A stretch of 64,000 nt of DNA from Strobilurus pachycystidiatus (GCA_019915135.1 JAHLMK010000001.1:806001-870000); one strand, 5' to 3'. Positions 44,384 through 56,800 are shown, counted from the stretch's first letter. Program-made: numbers and translations. Notes: generated by a model not told the origin, from the letters alone.

Positions 44384-47300
44384 TTACTTGGCAGCCACCT
44401 TGATGAACTTCGGTCGTGACCGCGTCCCACCGCGGACAAGCACCTCCCTCAACTCTGCAATGTCGCGATTCTCGTTTTGATCGAGGCACTCCCTTACACT
44501 CCTCACGTCGAGAGCCCAATCGGACTGCCGGAGGAGCTCCTCGCCCTTGTTGGACAACATCTGTTCCTCTTCAGGCGAGAGAAGGGCAAACGACGTGCGC
44601 TCTCCGTGACGCCAGAGGAGGACTTGCTTGATGGCCTCAGGAAGGAGGACGTTTTGGCAGAACTGAGGGGCAAGGTCACGAGAAGTGTGCATCGACAGGG
44701 CAGGACTTCACATACCTCAAGCTTGTTGAGTTGAGAAAGCTCCTCATATTTCGTGGAGCCTCTCGGCCTTGACGACTGAGTTCCGTTGAACATGTCCGTG
44801 AGCTGGATCTCCTGGCCCTGAGTAGGTGTGAGGTTCGCAGAGTATCGGAGCTAACCCACCTGAGATTCATTTCGGACGGGGATTGTGTCACTAGAGTTGA
44901 CCTGGATGTGACCAATGAACACGGTGGGCGAACAGATGAAGCCATGACATACATCCATGCTTGAATCAGAGGGTACATCTGCCACGGTCGGTCCGAGGAC
45001 AGAGTCGACGTCCATGTCGTCTTCAGATAGCACAACCCTACCGACGTCTTGTTGAGCTTTCTCGATAATCATTTTCTAGTGATTCAATTGTGGCAATTGG
45101 CAGGAAACGAGCGTTGGTGTGCATACCGTTTCGGGCAAAGGAGAAGGAGTATCATCAACCTGTTAACGCCGTTACATTGACTCAAGGTTTGCACTGGTAT
45201 ACTCACAACCAGCACTTCAATTGGCACGGTCTCAGTCGATGCTGGCTTTGTTCCACCGCCGCTGTAACTTGATGATTCGTCCACCTGCAATATAGGTTAG
45301 AGCTGTGAGCCCATGCAGGCACATGAGAAACTTACGACGGCCGTATCGGTTGATCTAACGACGGACTCCTCCTTGATAGATGACGAAGAGTTGCTTGCTG
45401 TTGTGATGCCGTCGCTCGGATTGTCCGATATCTGCACCAAAGGAAGACCATTCAACCCATCTCGACAAATGAATTCTGGATCTTCCTCGTATGCCGGTGG
45501 AGGAGTAAGGCTCCTTCTTGCAACGGAGTCCAAAGCCTTGTCATCTTCGTCATCGACTGTCTTTGTAGCCGATAAGTCGTCTGTTGCGCTATCCAGCTGA
45601 ACATCGTTTGAGGGTCTGGGAACATCCGTGATGGTTTCAGAGGGAAGGACGTCAGACGACGCTCCGGACACCTGCACAGCGATATTCGCCAACTCCTCCA
45701 GTTTGGAGAGGCCGGTGTCCTCGTCAGTGTCAACGATGAATTCGATTGACGGAGCGTCTTTCTCCGCCGGAATTGCGTCAACGTCGATGATTTCCGCTTC
45801 GTCGGTGTAGAGGATGGTCGTCGAGCCAGACAAATCTCCCTCGTCCTCCTCCGAGATCCTCTTTGCAGTCTTTTCCTCCCGCAAACCCCACTCAATCACC
45901 CACTCTGTCAACCTCTCCACGTCAACAGGCCCCATATTGCCCCGATAAGAGGCCGCCTTGGCCAGTTCTTGCCGCTTCTTGGATCCACCGGTCATGAAGC
46001 CATCCATTATCTCCTGCGCTGGGACATATTCTTCTCGTAGAATTGCCTCCATGATCGGTACGGTGTGAGCGAATTGGTCGCGCATCGGTAGTTGAACGAA
46101 TGGGTCGTCGAGGGTGAGCATGGGGAGAGCGCGATCCATCCAAGACGCCTCGGTGTCATCAGCAGTAACGGAGACAGTCTGGAAGTGCCCCAATTTGCAG
46201 GTCTTAAAACCTTTCTCGCCAAGGGCGTAGAACCATTCGCGAGGGACAACTTTGTACTTCTCGTCCACGAAGAAGAGCTTATACTTGCCCTTCTGGTGAT
46301 GCGAAGTGGCCGGCACGTACTCTTCGACCATAGCAGGCCAATGGTCGATGTTTTCGGCTGCCCTGTCGCGTGCCAGGACGCGTTCACCTGGGATATCCAG
46401 CGCTTCGTCAGGGCCAGGGTCGTCGTAGGTCTCGTCGACGAGCTGAACGTCGTCATCAGAAGCAGCCCTGGCTTCACGAGAGGGAGACCGAAATCTTGCC
46501 GTGGACGATAGAAACGGGATGTCTGGAAGGTCGTCTTCCTCCAAAACATCCTTGAGGGCCTGCTTCACCGCCGTCGTCCAGCGCAAAGTGATACCGTCTC
46601 GGTCCTTCTTGTGTTTCTTTCGAGGAGATCTAAGAACGGAAGAAGACGAAGGTGACTGCATGAAATGGGGTTCTGAGTATCTGAGTGCTCCGTTGGCGGT
46701 CAAGAAGGAGTTGACAGCGTCGGCAGTGGGGTTCTTGACCGTGAGGCGATTAATGGAGGAGAGGAGATTGCCGTACGGCGTGAGGACGAGTGTATCGCCA
46801 CCTTCCAGGCGTATGTTCTGCAGAAGGTCAATGGGGTGACATAGAACATAAGTGCGCCACGTACTTTGGCTGGCCAGTGGATATATTCCTCCGCGTCGGA
46901 ATCACCAAAGAGCTCTCCGTTGGCACTGACAAGCACCCACACGCGTGGACCGACGTTGATGAGGTCGCAAAGAGTCTCCGTGGCGGTGAACGACGTCGTC
47001 CTCGAAGGGCCAGCCGTGGGAGTGGCAGAGGGCGTGATGTAAGACGCTATGGACGACACTGACGACGACGGCGGAACGGAGAACAGATTGGCGCTCGGCG
47101 GCGGTGACGACAGGACCACTACGTCCGTGTCGTCGTCTGAGACCGACATCGCCCTTTTTTGTCGCGACGTCGAATCGCGACGGGGCCGCGACACACTTTG
47201 CTTGGCCCTGCCGCGTTTCCGCACGCCCTTGCCTCGCCCCCGCCCTTTGCCCTTGCCCGACGCCGTCCTCGAGGCCCTCTCGTCGCGTTCCTCCTCCGAG

Positions 47301-47392
47301 TCCGTGTCGTTCAGTTGGCCTGCGAAGCTGCTCGTCGCGCTCTGTGCCGCCCGTCGCGAGGGCAGCGCTTTCGCTCTGGAAGGGCTCTCCAT
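44384..47392 (-). CDS. PWWP-like acidic chromatin-protein candidate
   Basis: The start is at 47392 and the stop at 44384; roughly ten exons can be chained. Order: a Ser/Arg/Lys-rich N-terminus with GKGKGRGRGKGVRKRGRAKQ (AT-hook-like basic patch); an acidic and Ser-rich linker; and a domain with LINVGPRVWVLVSANGELFG, EEYIHWPAK and RLEGGDTLVL. Next comes a basic segment (RSPRKKHKKDRDG), then a second domain with RVLARDRAAENIDHWPAMVE, KYKLFFVDEKYKVVPREWFY and ALGEKGFKTCKLG. Both HWPA-centred domains look like PWWP/Tudor barrels, which bind methylated histone tails and DNA. A long acidic Ser/Thr/Asp tail follows and then a helical C-terminus (QNVLLPEAIKQVLLWRHGER, RPKFIKVAAK). No family name is certain. 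Nuclear chromatin function is an inference from composition and the WPA motifs. Confidence 0.65.
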
Positions 47393-47839
47393 GACGGGCA
47401 GTTGTGTAAGTGCGCAGTGGCCACGATGGGCTGCTGGTGTAGTGGACGGAGGAAGAGAAGACTTTACGAAAATGGCAGTGACCGCCCAACTTCGGTCCTC
47501 GACATCTATTACGTCAGTTAACTAAATGCTGGCCAGGACGCTGAACCAGCCATGTTCATATCTTACTCGCTTGAACGTACGTAACTAAGAACGTGTCCCG
47601 CCCCCCCCCCCCCCCCCCCCCCATAGCCGCACTTCGCAATCAACAACTGATTCGGCGCAATTGATACGTACTGCCATTGAAGTCCTAGAAATGACTGACT
47701 TCAGGTCGCAGTTCATACAGTCCTCATCTCAAATGTCGCTGCAACTGTAGATGACTTCCGAGGGTTACCATTGTACAACTATGATACACGATTCTAATAC
47801 AGACGATTCTTTAATCTTACACTCTCCACACACCTACAC
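47393..47839. other. Intergenic with poly-C tract
   Basis: No gene was seen. The interval holds the promoter of the PWWP-like gene, the C homopolymer and the 3' flank of the oxygenase gene. Confidence 0.5.
47595..47623 (+). repeat. Poly-C homopolymer tract
   Basis: An uninterrupted run of about 29 cytosines lies between GTGTCCCG and ATAGCC. It sits in the non-coding gap between the PWWP-like gene start and the oxygenase gene end. The exact length is unreliable in any sequencing read. Confidence 0.95.
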
Positions 47840-49290
47840 CTAATGATAATGTCGGACCTAAGATGTTCGTCAGAAATGGGCCTCTCTATTTTCTGAGGAG
47901 GAAGCATTACCTGAATACCAGCCAAGACCTCGATATCGTACTCCTCCCCTTTGATGAAAGTTCCCGTTCCATAACTCTTGATCCGTGCAGACTCCCATCT
48001 ATGGTGCGTCGTCAGCAAACCCTCGACTGGGAAAAAGACCGAGACTTACTCGTCAGTAGTAGGAACCTTTTCCGGGAAGACAAGCTGTCCCTCCTCTTGC
48101 ACCTTCTTCGATGGCAGCAGGTTCAGCGTCACATCCCTGATGAAGTGGGCAAAGTGGAATACGCCAAGACGACGATATTGCCGCTGGTCCTGAGGCGGTC
48201 GGACGACACGGTGCATAGTTCCTTTCAGTATAAGCCCAGACTGTATTACATCGGGTAAGGAGAAGTAATGAGAGGTAGGACAGTTAAGGCGACGGACCAT
48301 GAACGAAAGCTGATCACCAATGTTGATTACAAGGGCGTTGTCCCGGTGTTTGACGTATCGCCATACGCCGTCGGGCATGAGAACCTGCAGAGCGGTGACG
48401 GGCTGAGAGACGAGCGTCGATATACTGTTAAAGTCGGTGTGTCCGTTCAGCATCACACCGTTGGTCTTCTGCGCTTCTTCGCTGGTTAATGGGTCGTAGA
48501 TCATATAGCGGAGGAGCTAGGAAGACAGTTCAGTCGGACAGAAGATTGAGCAGGACGGAAAGCATACATCGTCTCCAGTCTGTCCTTTGTCGTTCTGGTG
48601 CAGATTCCACAGGTACCCTTCCTCCAGACCAAGCACGCCATCGATGAGGTTCAGGATGCGCCGTAAGACCTTTTGGCGTGTCTCTTCCAAGTATCCCTTT
48701 ACTTCGTCGACATAGGGTTGCAAAGGTCGGGGATGCCGTGAGACGGGGTCGATACTAATTGATCACGTTTAGATCAAGCGCGAAACGAGACAGTATGATG
48801 CTCACTGGTTCTGATAAAAGTTGTAATGCTCTATCCGATCACGAACACCGTCCTTGATTTCCCAAAAGTTTGGTAGCTGCTCAGATGGTCAGTCCCTTCT
48901 AGTAGGAGATCGCGACCCATCCAGCGCACCTTGTACCCAATGAACGATCCCTTCTCTTTTATTGGTGCCTCATGTTTCTCCTTCTCCTCTCTTGAGACAC
49001 CGTCGAATGCATGTTGCCCAATATCAAATTGTCGACTCAGCTAACAGAGATCCAATCAGCTGAGACACCAAAGTCGACATGAATGAAAGACATACTGTCT
49101 CGGGAGCGATACCGTGTCCGACAACATAGAAGAATCCATCTCGACTCAGCGCCGTGTCAACAATCTTCACGAGCTCCTCCTTCTGCGTATCATACAGTGA
49201 TAGATCGACCGTGAGGATATCCGCCCACTCCACTTCCTCGTCTGTCACCTTTGGGGCTGTCCATTTGGGGAGCGTCTGCGTTATTGCCAT
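47840..49290 (-). CDS. 2-oxoglutarate/Fe(II) oxygenase, IPNS-like
   Basis: The start is at 49290 (MAITQTLPKWTAP). About eight exons run to the stop at 47840 (GIQVRHYH). The N-terminal DIOX_N part shows ADILTVDLSLYDTQKEELVK, IVDTALSRDGFFYVVGHGIA, FDGVSREEKEKHEAPIKEKG and SFIGYKLPNFWEIKDGVRD. The 2OG-FeII jelly roll has LNGHTDFNSISTLVSQPVTA (metal His and Asp), LQVLMPDGVWRYV, ALVINIGDQLSFM and LKGTMHRVV (second metal His). The expected RxS 2OG-binding motif appears as YRRLGVF, with Leu in place of the usual Ser context. This matches the isopenicillin-N-synthase / ACC-oxidase-like superfamily in secondary or primary metabolism. The substrate is unknown, and there is no biosynthetic cluster around it. 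Confidence 0.87.
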
Positions 49291-50429
49291 CTCGGTAGTC
49301 TTCGAGAAGAGGGGAATGAGGATGCGCTACGCTCATGGTCCCACAGCTATATAATCAAAGCGGGTTTATCCGGGCTTGACGACAAGGTTTGCGTACCTTG
49401 CGCAACTTGTGCTCCGAAGCACGCCATTGCGGGAGTATCTTCGTCAATATGCGATTGCGCAAGATTTGGTTCACGCTGAGGCATAGGAGCGTGCTCAGGG
49501 GGTGTATCGGTATGCGACGCGTCTGGAACGTCTAAGTATAGGATCGAGTGGTAGGAGAACATGAAGTGGCAAAGCGAGTTTTTGCGCCAAGTGGGAGAAG
49601 GGTGGACTTGAGTTTGTTAAAACCTTTGAGTTGTTATGCATCATGACAGGCGAGAAGTCCCGTGTGGTAGTTACTATCATTTTCTCAAGTGACTTGGTGA
49701 GATCAGCGAGGCTGGAGCCCCGAAGAAGTAGCACAAATTCGAAGAGGCCTAAGGGACTTCGTCAACCACGTTTGACGTCAGGTGAGGGATAGGGCCTGAC
49801 TGTACAAAAAATGAATGTCCTCGAAATGATCCCGACTTGGGCAAAGGACTCAAGGTGGCGCACTAGATGCCACCCAATGTACGAAGCAGTCATGCCGGGA
49901 ATCCCAACATAGAACAGCGGTGAGTTCTGGAAAATAACATGAATTTGAAGGTTCACCAACGCGGCAAATAACAACTCACAAGAAGTCAGAAGTCCAGCCC
50001 AAGGTCTATGTAGCGCGGCTGACTTGATATGCCTTGGAGATTGCGCGACCAATGAATGCGTGAGAATCGCCATACACAGGGCTAATACAGTTGCTGCCAT
50101 CTTCTGCCAATGAATCATCGACCTTCGGCAGAAGAGAGCGGAAAAATGGGAGAAAGTTGGAAGAATTTGGCTGAACCTATCAAATCCTAGGTTGGAAATG
50201 TGGGATACGCGGCCTCAGAAGTCTACTGAAACTGAAAGATCCAGCATAAGGAATTGTAAGAACAATCGCAGGTCTGCTGGACGTTGTCGTTGTCGAACAA
50301 GCAACGTTCGGCCCTTCTGGCTCCTCATCTCGACCACGTGGCGAGCCCTTTTTAGGCGAGAACGCGTCTCATTTCGATATTCTCTCTCCTCTTTCCAAAA
50401 CCACCATCTTCTCGATTTCCTCTGGCGCT
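49291..50429. other. Intergenic with a weak membrane-protein ORF
   Basis: The minus frame 49762-50118 would encode 118 aa with an N-terminal hydrophobic helix (MAATVLALCMAILTHSLVA) and later hydrophobic segments. An internal GTGAGT...TTCCAG resembles an intron, but splicing it introduces a stop. Possible small membrane protein or chance; the rest of the gap holds nothing recognised. Confidence 0.35.
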
Positions 50430-51229
50430 ATGCAGGTCACCATCGCCTTTGTCTATCTCTGTCTGCCTCTACTCGCGCTGGGCGCAGCACTTGATCGTTC
50501 GCCAACGCCTACGACGCGCAATCTCACGCACGTTCCTTCTCGCGTCAGACGCCAAAGCAACATGCAAGCTACTCCTGCTCCGACTGGCCCCGATGTTGAT
50601 ACGACCACCGTCCATATCACTGACACAGGCGATTTCGCCATTCTAGCACCCGTCAGTCCTGGCGGTAAGTGAGCCTCGGCCGTGATATTGCAGGTAGCTC
50701 AATCTGTCGCTCTTGTCCCAGAATCGGTCGCGGACGCCGAAAACGACGCCACCGCCTTTTGCAGCGAAGGCTGCGCAGACCTCATCCCAGACGGCTTCAT
50801 CACGGCTGCTGCTGTCGACAAGTCAGAGGACGGGTCCTGGATTCAGGCAAGGCAATTTCCTCCTTGTTCTCTGCACGCGTCTTCATGTTCTCGCCTTTCA
50901 CAGATTACAGGATGCATCAATCCTACCAAATGGGGCATGGATCCGAACGACGATGGAGGCCAGTACGACGTCCGGTACCCTGACGGTGCCAAGTGCACCT
51001 TCGGCGGGTACGGTGCGAGCTTCATTCAACAGTGAGTCGTCAATTGCTAAATACTGAGCATCGTTCTGACATAATTAGAATCGAACCCTCTGCGAACCGT
51101 TTCTGTATGCGCTGCTGCTCTGAGGCCAACGATCAAACGAACTGCAACTCTCATCAAGATCGCTCTGGAAGTACTGTCGCTATTCCTGGAACCTATGATT
51201 TCCCTGATCAAAATGTCTTTTGCTCGTAA
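50430..51229 (+). CDS. Small secreted cysteine-containing protein
   Basis: Four exons give about 195 aa. The start is the ATG at 50430 with a signal peptide (MQVTIAFVYLCLPLLALGAA). A dibasic RVRRQS may be a processing site. The mature part has DTGDFAILAPVSPGES, AENDATAFCSEGCADLIPDG, FITAAAVDKSEDGSWIQ, ITGCINPTKWGMDPNDDGGQ, YDVRYPDGAKCTFGGYGASF, ANRFCMRCCSEANDQTNCN and a conserved-looking end IPGTYDFPDQ. I recognise this as a widespread basidiomycete secreted-protein family of unknown function, with Cys pairs likely disulfide-bonded. Intron two has a GC donor (CAG|GCAAGG near 50849). It lies tandem to and upstream of the ferric reductase. Confidence 0.82.
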
Positions 51230-51438
51230 TCTTCCTGCATTCCCCTTTTCGTTTGGACAGTGACTGAACAACAACGCCCATTGCATCCTTACTATAATTA
51301 CTCTAATACCGTTCTGTACATATTCAGACTTTTAGAGTCTCGAAAATTGAAATCCCTTCAAATCCGAAAGCCTTGGCACGATCCGCCCATTCCGATCGGC
51401 CGCGCGCCGCCGCGCGCTTGGCAGCACGGGCACGACAT

Positions 51439-51505
51439 ATCAGATTAACGGATGGATCCAACCCCAATCTGATAACCCGGGCTGCACCGACAACGTATCA
51501 GATAA
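51439..51505 (+). promoter_or_regulatory. Three tandem iron-GATA-type sites
   Basis: ATCAGATTA (51439-51447), ATCTGATAA (51467-51475) and ATCAGATAA (51497-51505) occur at 28-30 bp spacing, 90-160 bp before the ferric-reductase ATG. The last two match exactly, and the first at eight of nine bases, the ATCWGATAA consensus bound by fungal iron-responsive GATA repressors (SreA/Urbs1/Fep1 type). Repression of iron uptake under iron-replete conditions is therefore predicted. Confidence 0.75.
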
Positions 51506-51596
51506 GATTTTTAGTCCTTACGAGAACCCGCTTCACACTCTTGCTCTGCCAGGCCGGGCAGTAGGACTCCACTGTGTCAGTCTTTGTACCATCATA

Positions 51597-53554
51597 ATGG
51601 CCGACTTGGAGAACGTAATAACGCACGACCAAATGGAGGCCGCCACTACGCCCCACGGCGTTCCAAATATCAACGCCGCACTCCTACAGTTCAGGTATCA
51701 ATCGCACCTGAACAAAGTCTTAGGGTACGTGTTATTTCTGACTGAAGAGTAGCCTGGACTCATTGCTCCTCAAAATCAGCATCTGCGTCTACATAATCCT
51801 ATTCACTGTCGTGATTCTACGCGGCATCATAATACGGACTCGGCTTAGACGTATCATTACACCCTCACGACTCATTCACCGCTTCAAGCCTAAGGGCTAC
51901 CCTCGCCACCATATACAGGCCTATACCACCTCCAAGAAATACGATATAACAATACCCACACTCCCGCAGCTATTCGCCCAATCCTGCTTCCTCTGCCTCC
52001 TAACCTTCTACACCTTCTATGGCTACCATCTACGCGATCCTCATTATCCCGAGTATTCCGACTACGAGCCGACGACCGCCCTATTCATGCGCTGGATTGC
52101 CAATAGGACTGGCGTTGCGTCGTTTGTCCTCTTGCCCTTGCTCATCTTGACGGCCGGCCGGATGAACCTGCTCGTTTGGATTACCCAGTGGTCCTTTGAC
52201 TCCTGGAATATCTTCCATAGATTCATAGGCAGGATGACGCTGTTCTTCGCTGTCGTTCACACCATATGTTATCTCGTGTACGCCTTCTTGATGGGTAAGT
52301 GTTCTTTATGATCTGATTGTGGTACACTGATTGAGATGACAATCAAGGCAGTGTCTGGAGGCGCTTTTCAAGACTCTACTGGAACTGTGGCTTCATAGCC
52401 CTTGCTTTATTTCTCGTCCTCTCGACTCTTCCATCCATACGCTTTATTCGGAGGTTGTCCTATGAGATATTCATTGCTGGCCACATCATTTCCACACTCG
52501 CAGTCATCTTCGCGCTTCTTCTATCACACGCTATGGCGTTTCGCGAACGAGTGGCTGTACTTGACACTCTTTTGCTGGGGCATCGAGCGTCTCGCCCGTG
52601 TCTTCAAAACCACATCCCTCCTTCCTCTCACCGCCACGCTCACAAACTACGACACCGTCATGCGGCTAGATATATATTTCACCGAACCAGTCTCCATGAC
52701 CCCCGGACAGTTTGCGCACCTGCGCTTTCCGGAGATACGCATGGTCGAGAGTCACCCCTTCTCGATTGCCGCGAGTCTCAACAAAAAATGTCAGATGCAG
52801 ACGCGTGGCAAAGTCCCAGCATCTTTCGCCGGAGTTGAAGATGAGGGCGAGTGGACACCTCTCCTACCCGGCGGGCACACCGACGCCGCCGTACAGCATG
52901 TGGTGTTCCTCATCCGGCCGTACGATGGGATGACCAAGTCTCTGAACGAGCTATTCTCCAAGAGGGCGCCAACGTTGGATCGCTCGATATCAGTGAAGCT
53001 TTACCTCGAGGGTCCGTACGGGCACGAGCATCATATGTCCAAGTACTCTGCTGTGCTGTTCATAGTCGGTGGTGTCGGACTGAGCTTCGCGCTTCCGTAC
53101 CTTCTTGAGTGGGATACCACATCCAAGGAGAGGGAGCCGCGCATGCGTTCTGTTTGGACAGTGCGCTCCTACTCCGAGATAGACAGCGCCTTGGATATTT
53201 TGGACCAAGTCGATGAGCATGTGAAGGAAAGCATCGCGATCTACTACACTGGGCCGAAGGATGTGGCGTGGGATGGACCGCCTGCCTGGAGGGAGAGAAT
53301 TCATTTTGGCCGACCGCGTATAGAGGAGATGATGACTGAGGCTCTGATAGCTGATGAGGAGATCGCGGCGCCGTCGAAGGCGCACCTCGGCGTATTCGGT
53401 AAGTCCGCAATTCGATGTGCGGCAAAGAAGCTTAGTTTTCGTTATAGCCTGCGGCCCAGGTGGCATGTTAGACCAATGCAGACTTACCGTCGACACGCTC
53501 AGAGCCCATTCGCGGACCTGCATCGACTATGTAGAAGAGGCTTCGACCGCCTGA
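51597..53554 (+). CDS. Ferric reductase (FRE/NOX family), possible frameshift in helix 5
   Basis: This plasma-membrane heme/FAD enzyme reduces Fe(III) using NADPH. The start is the ATG at 51597. Introns lie near 51725-51779, 52296-52346 and 53400-53446; the stop is at 53554. Domains in order: N-terminal helices; ferric-reductase transmembrane core with NIFHRFIGRMTLFFAVVHTI (first heme His pair); FIAGHII (third His); FAD-binding block SMTPGQFAHLRFPE and ESHPFSIA; NAD-binding YLEGPYG, VLFIVGGVGLSFALPYLLEW, WTVRS; and ending ACGPGGMLDQ. Between GHIISTLAVIF and RFFYHTLWRFANEWLYLTLF the frame shifts by one base near 52510. Removing one G would restore the typical 13-residue His-His spacing. A 49-nt GTCATC...ACGAG intron would also restore the frame but deletes the fourth His. 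So this is a pseudogene, an assembly error, or an unusual splice. Confidence 0.85.
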
Positions 53555-53851
53555 GCTTGTATGAGCAAATTCACGAATTCTTGACGACCACGTATACTAC
53601 ATATTTACATCACATTTGTACTTCTACCTAGCAGTTGTAGAATAGAGACGAGGCAGGGAGACCAACAATATACATATACTTGTATCACGATTCATCACAA
53701 AAATCAGTGTATGGCGCTGACCGACAGGGCCTGACAATGCGACATGTATTACCGTTCCACAATGAGAATTACGTCTATCTTTACCTGCCATAGAAGGATG
53801 CTCTTGGCCACAGAAGCCATCTCCATACACAGCAACCATATATCGATGAAA
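53555..53851. other. Convergent 3' flank
   Basis: Short AT-rich gap between ferric-reductase and PMS-type stops. No gene was recognised. Confidence 0.4.
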
Positions 53852-56800
53852 TCAAGCATCACGCCTACATCTACCGCGACATAACCTAAACAAAACGGAA
53901 CCAATCAATATCATCCTCATCTCTCTGCTCTCAAGATCATACAGATGCCTCATCGTGGGTCGACCATGCGGGCAATTCCATGGCTGGTCCATCTTGCCCA
54001 TGTGGCGCACCACGCTCGTCATCTGGGGCTTGTTCAGCGCCTTGCCAATCATCACGCTCTTGCGACATGCGCGCATCGCAAACATCGCGCGCGCCTTGGA
54101 GCAGCGCACCATCTGGCCGGAGGGTCTGTCTTGCATGAGGTGGATGAGCTCTTCCAGATCTACGGTTGAGTGAAGTGTAAGTCACGAGGATGAGGGAAGT
54201 CGATGGACCAGAACCTTTCATGTCAAACTCGGTGCTCTTGCTGACGGGTTGTGCGAGGAGGCGTAGTCGGCCCCCACTACCGATTTCTTCAACCTCGTCA
54301 TCTTCTCCTCTATCAGCCACTTCGAATCCATTTTGTCTCAAGACGTCTATGTTTTCCAGGGCAACCATTTCATCAGACGCTGTCAGCTCCAAGGGTCTCG
54401 GCCTAGAAGTGCACCTTATAAGCAAAGGAAAAGTTGCTGGGAAGTAGATCACAACCGACCTAAACAACCTCTGTGATCTGATGACTGTAGTCTCCTGCAG
54501 CGTCTCAAAATTATACTTCTCATCGGCCGCATGCTGATCCACAATGAAGAGATCGTCCATTCCCTCCGTCCGCCGCCGCACGATAATGAATCCAAGGTTG
54601 AACTGGCCCAGAATCTCCATCGTGTTGAAATCGCTTTTAGAAATGACCCGGGCTAGAGCGCTGTCTGCATCGCCAGCACCGTCCACCCCTGCTTCCGCCG
54701 GTACTTTCTTTGAGCGTTTTCTGGTATCAGAGCGTTTGTGCACAGTTTGAGTCCAGCGGCTGAGTACACCGTCGAGATCGAACCGCAATCCTACGTCTCC
54801 ACTTTTCGTTGTCCGGATTACTTCGGGTCGCGCTATAGGTTGGGAAGACGAGGGTGTGGAATCCAGAGTCAAATCCACGACATCAGGAGTCTCCTTGTCG
54901 ACATCCATCTCTTCGACCTCCCTCACGTTGTCGTCCTCAATGGCGGTGTCATCATTCGGGAACGATTCCATATCCTCGTCTTCATCTTCACCTTGCTGAT
55001 CAACCTTCCCATCATCCGTGATCATGTTCTCCCCATCCTCTACATCGTCCTTTATCTGAATTTCCTTCACTTTACTGCCCGTCCTAGCAAAACCAAGCAA
55101 CTGATTTCTGAAGTCAAGTGTCGCCTGCTTCCCCGCCTTCTTCTCGGAGATCACCTTGACCTTTTTCCTCTTCGGCTCTTCGTCCTCCTCCGCTTCTTCT
55201 TCTTCGGGCGAACCGACAACCACGCTGGGCCTCTTCTTTCTCGGTTCGTCATCTTCATCTTCAGCTTCGTCGAGGCTGAGCTTCTGCCTCGTCTTCACTG
55301 GCTCGTCCTCGCCCGCCTCGACCACCTGTGCCCGATTCTTCTTTGCTTCTATACCGTCATCGTCCCCTTCCACTGTGTGGTGAGCGACACCTGATGAGTT
55401 TCCAGCATCTCGGGGAGTTGACCCAGAAGCAGATGAAGCGGCAGCACGCGCCCATGACGCGAACAGCGTGGTCACGACAACCTCTTTTTCTTTCCCTTTC
55501 CCTTTAGATGTGGAGAGCGAAATGGAGGAAGGTGAAGGTGAACGTGGCCTGGGAGCGGAGAATGCATCCCTTGGACGGCGCGAAACCGGATCAGGTATGG
55601 GTGAAGGCGATGGATTCCTTTGCTTGATGACCGCCTGAGCTTTCGAAGCTGCCGACGACAACTGCGGTGGAGGAAGCTCAAGTTCATCTGACTCTTCTTC
55701 GTCCATTGGGGTTGAAGCCATACGGGCATTCGAGTACGTCGAAAGCAAAGACGACGAGGCACCGATAAGTGAGGAACTGGAGGGTCCTGCAATGTCCGAA
55801 GAGGTATCCGTTTCCGACGAAGGGGTAACTCTAGACAGCGTGGAAGGTTTGACAATTTCCTCCTCTTCATCATCATCATCGACGTCAATTATTGAGGGTC
55901 CTACCATGCCAGAGGAAGACGAACTGGCGGTTCTGGACCGCATGTCAGGTTGAAACGCAGGTTGCTCTTCTTCGTCGTCGCCGTCGTCACTGGGAACGGG
56001 AGCGGAAACACTCTTCGAAAGATTCAATGTACTTTGAGTGCTTGGTCGCTGACTGCCGATAATATTGAATGTTGACATAGAGGGGGAGAATTGTTTGTCC
56101 AACGCTGTCTGTCAAAGAAAGTCAGTGGAGGCAGCTATCACAGTGAAGAACAGTTTCACCTTGAGTCCCTCAACAAGCGCAATCTCGTTGTGCAAGAAGA
56201 TCGTCCTTTTGTCAGGTGTAACATTTACATCATAAGTATCTGGGAAACAGGTTTACCACTGGGTGATAAGTTCGAAAGCAAAAACCCACCTGTGGGGATC
56301 TCGAAGTCCGCTACGAAGAGAGGAGAATTTGCAGCGTTATGATTTGGCGTAAATGTTCGAAAAACGTCGTTGAACGTCCTCTGGATCTGATCCTCCTTGA
56401 ACAAATCACAGAGCTGAGAACAGCGCGACAGCTTACCTTGTTCACGTTGCACGGCCTTCCATTGACGTAGATGAATTGCCTGTCGGTTCCACTACGCCCA
56501 TTCCCGGTGAAGATATGACACCGCGTATATGAACGGTGAATTCCTGGTCCTGGTCCTCGTCTGCCTGCTGCGAGGGCTTTGTAACACGTCGCGGTTTGAC
56601 GCGAGGAATGGTATACTCTAAGTCCATATCCTGAAGGCCATCCAGAGCCTTCGGTCCCCATAGGGCCGTGACAGATGCCCTCAGTGATGCCTTCCCCTGC
56701 GTCTGTATAGGTGTAGACTTGGTCCTGTGACGCGTTAGCGCCAATGAAGTGGCTAGAATAGATAGTGATACCCTTTTTCGGCCGTGTTCGTGACGACAAG

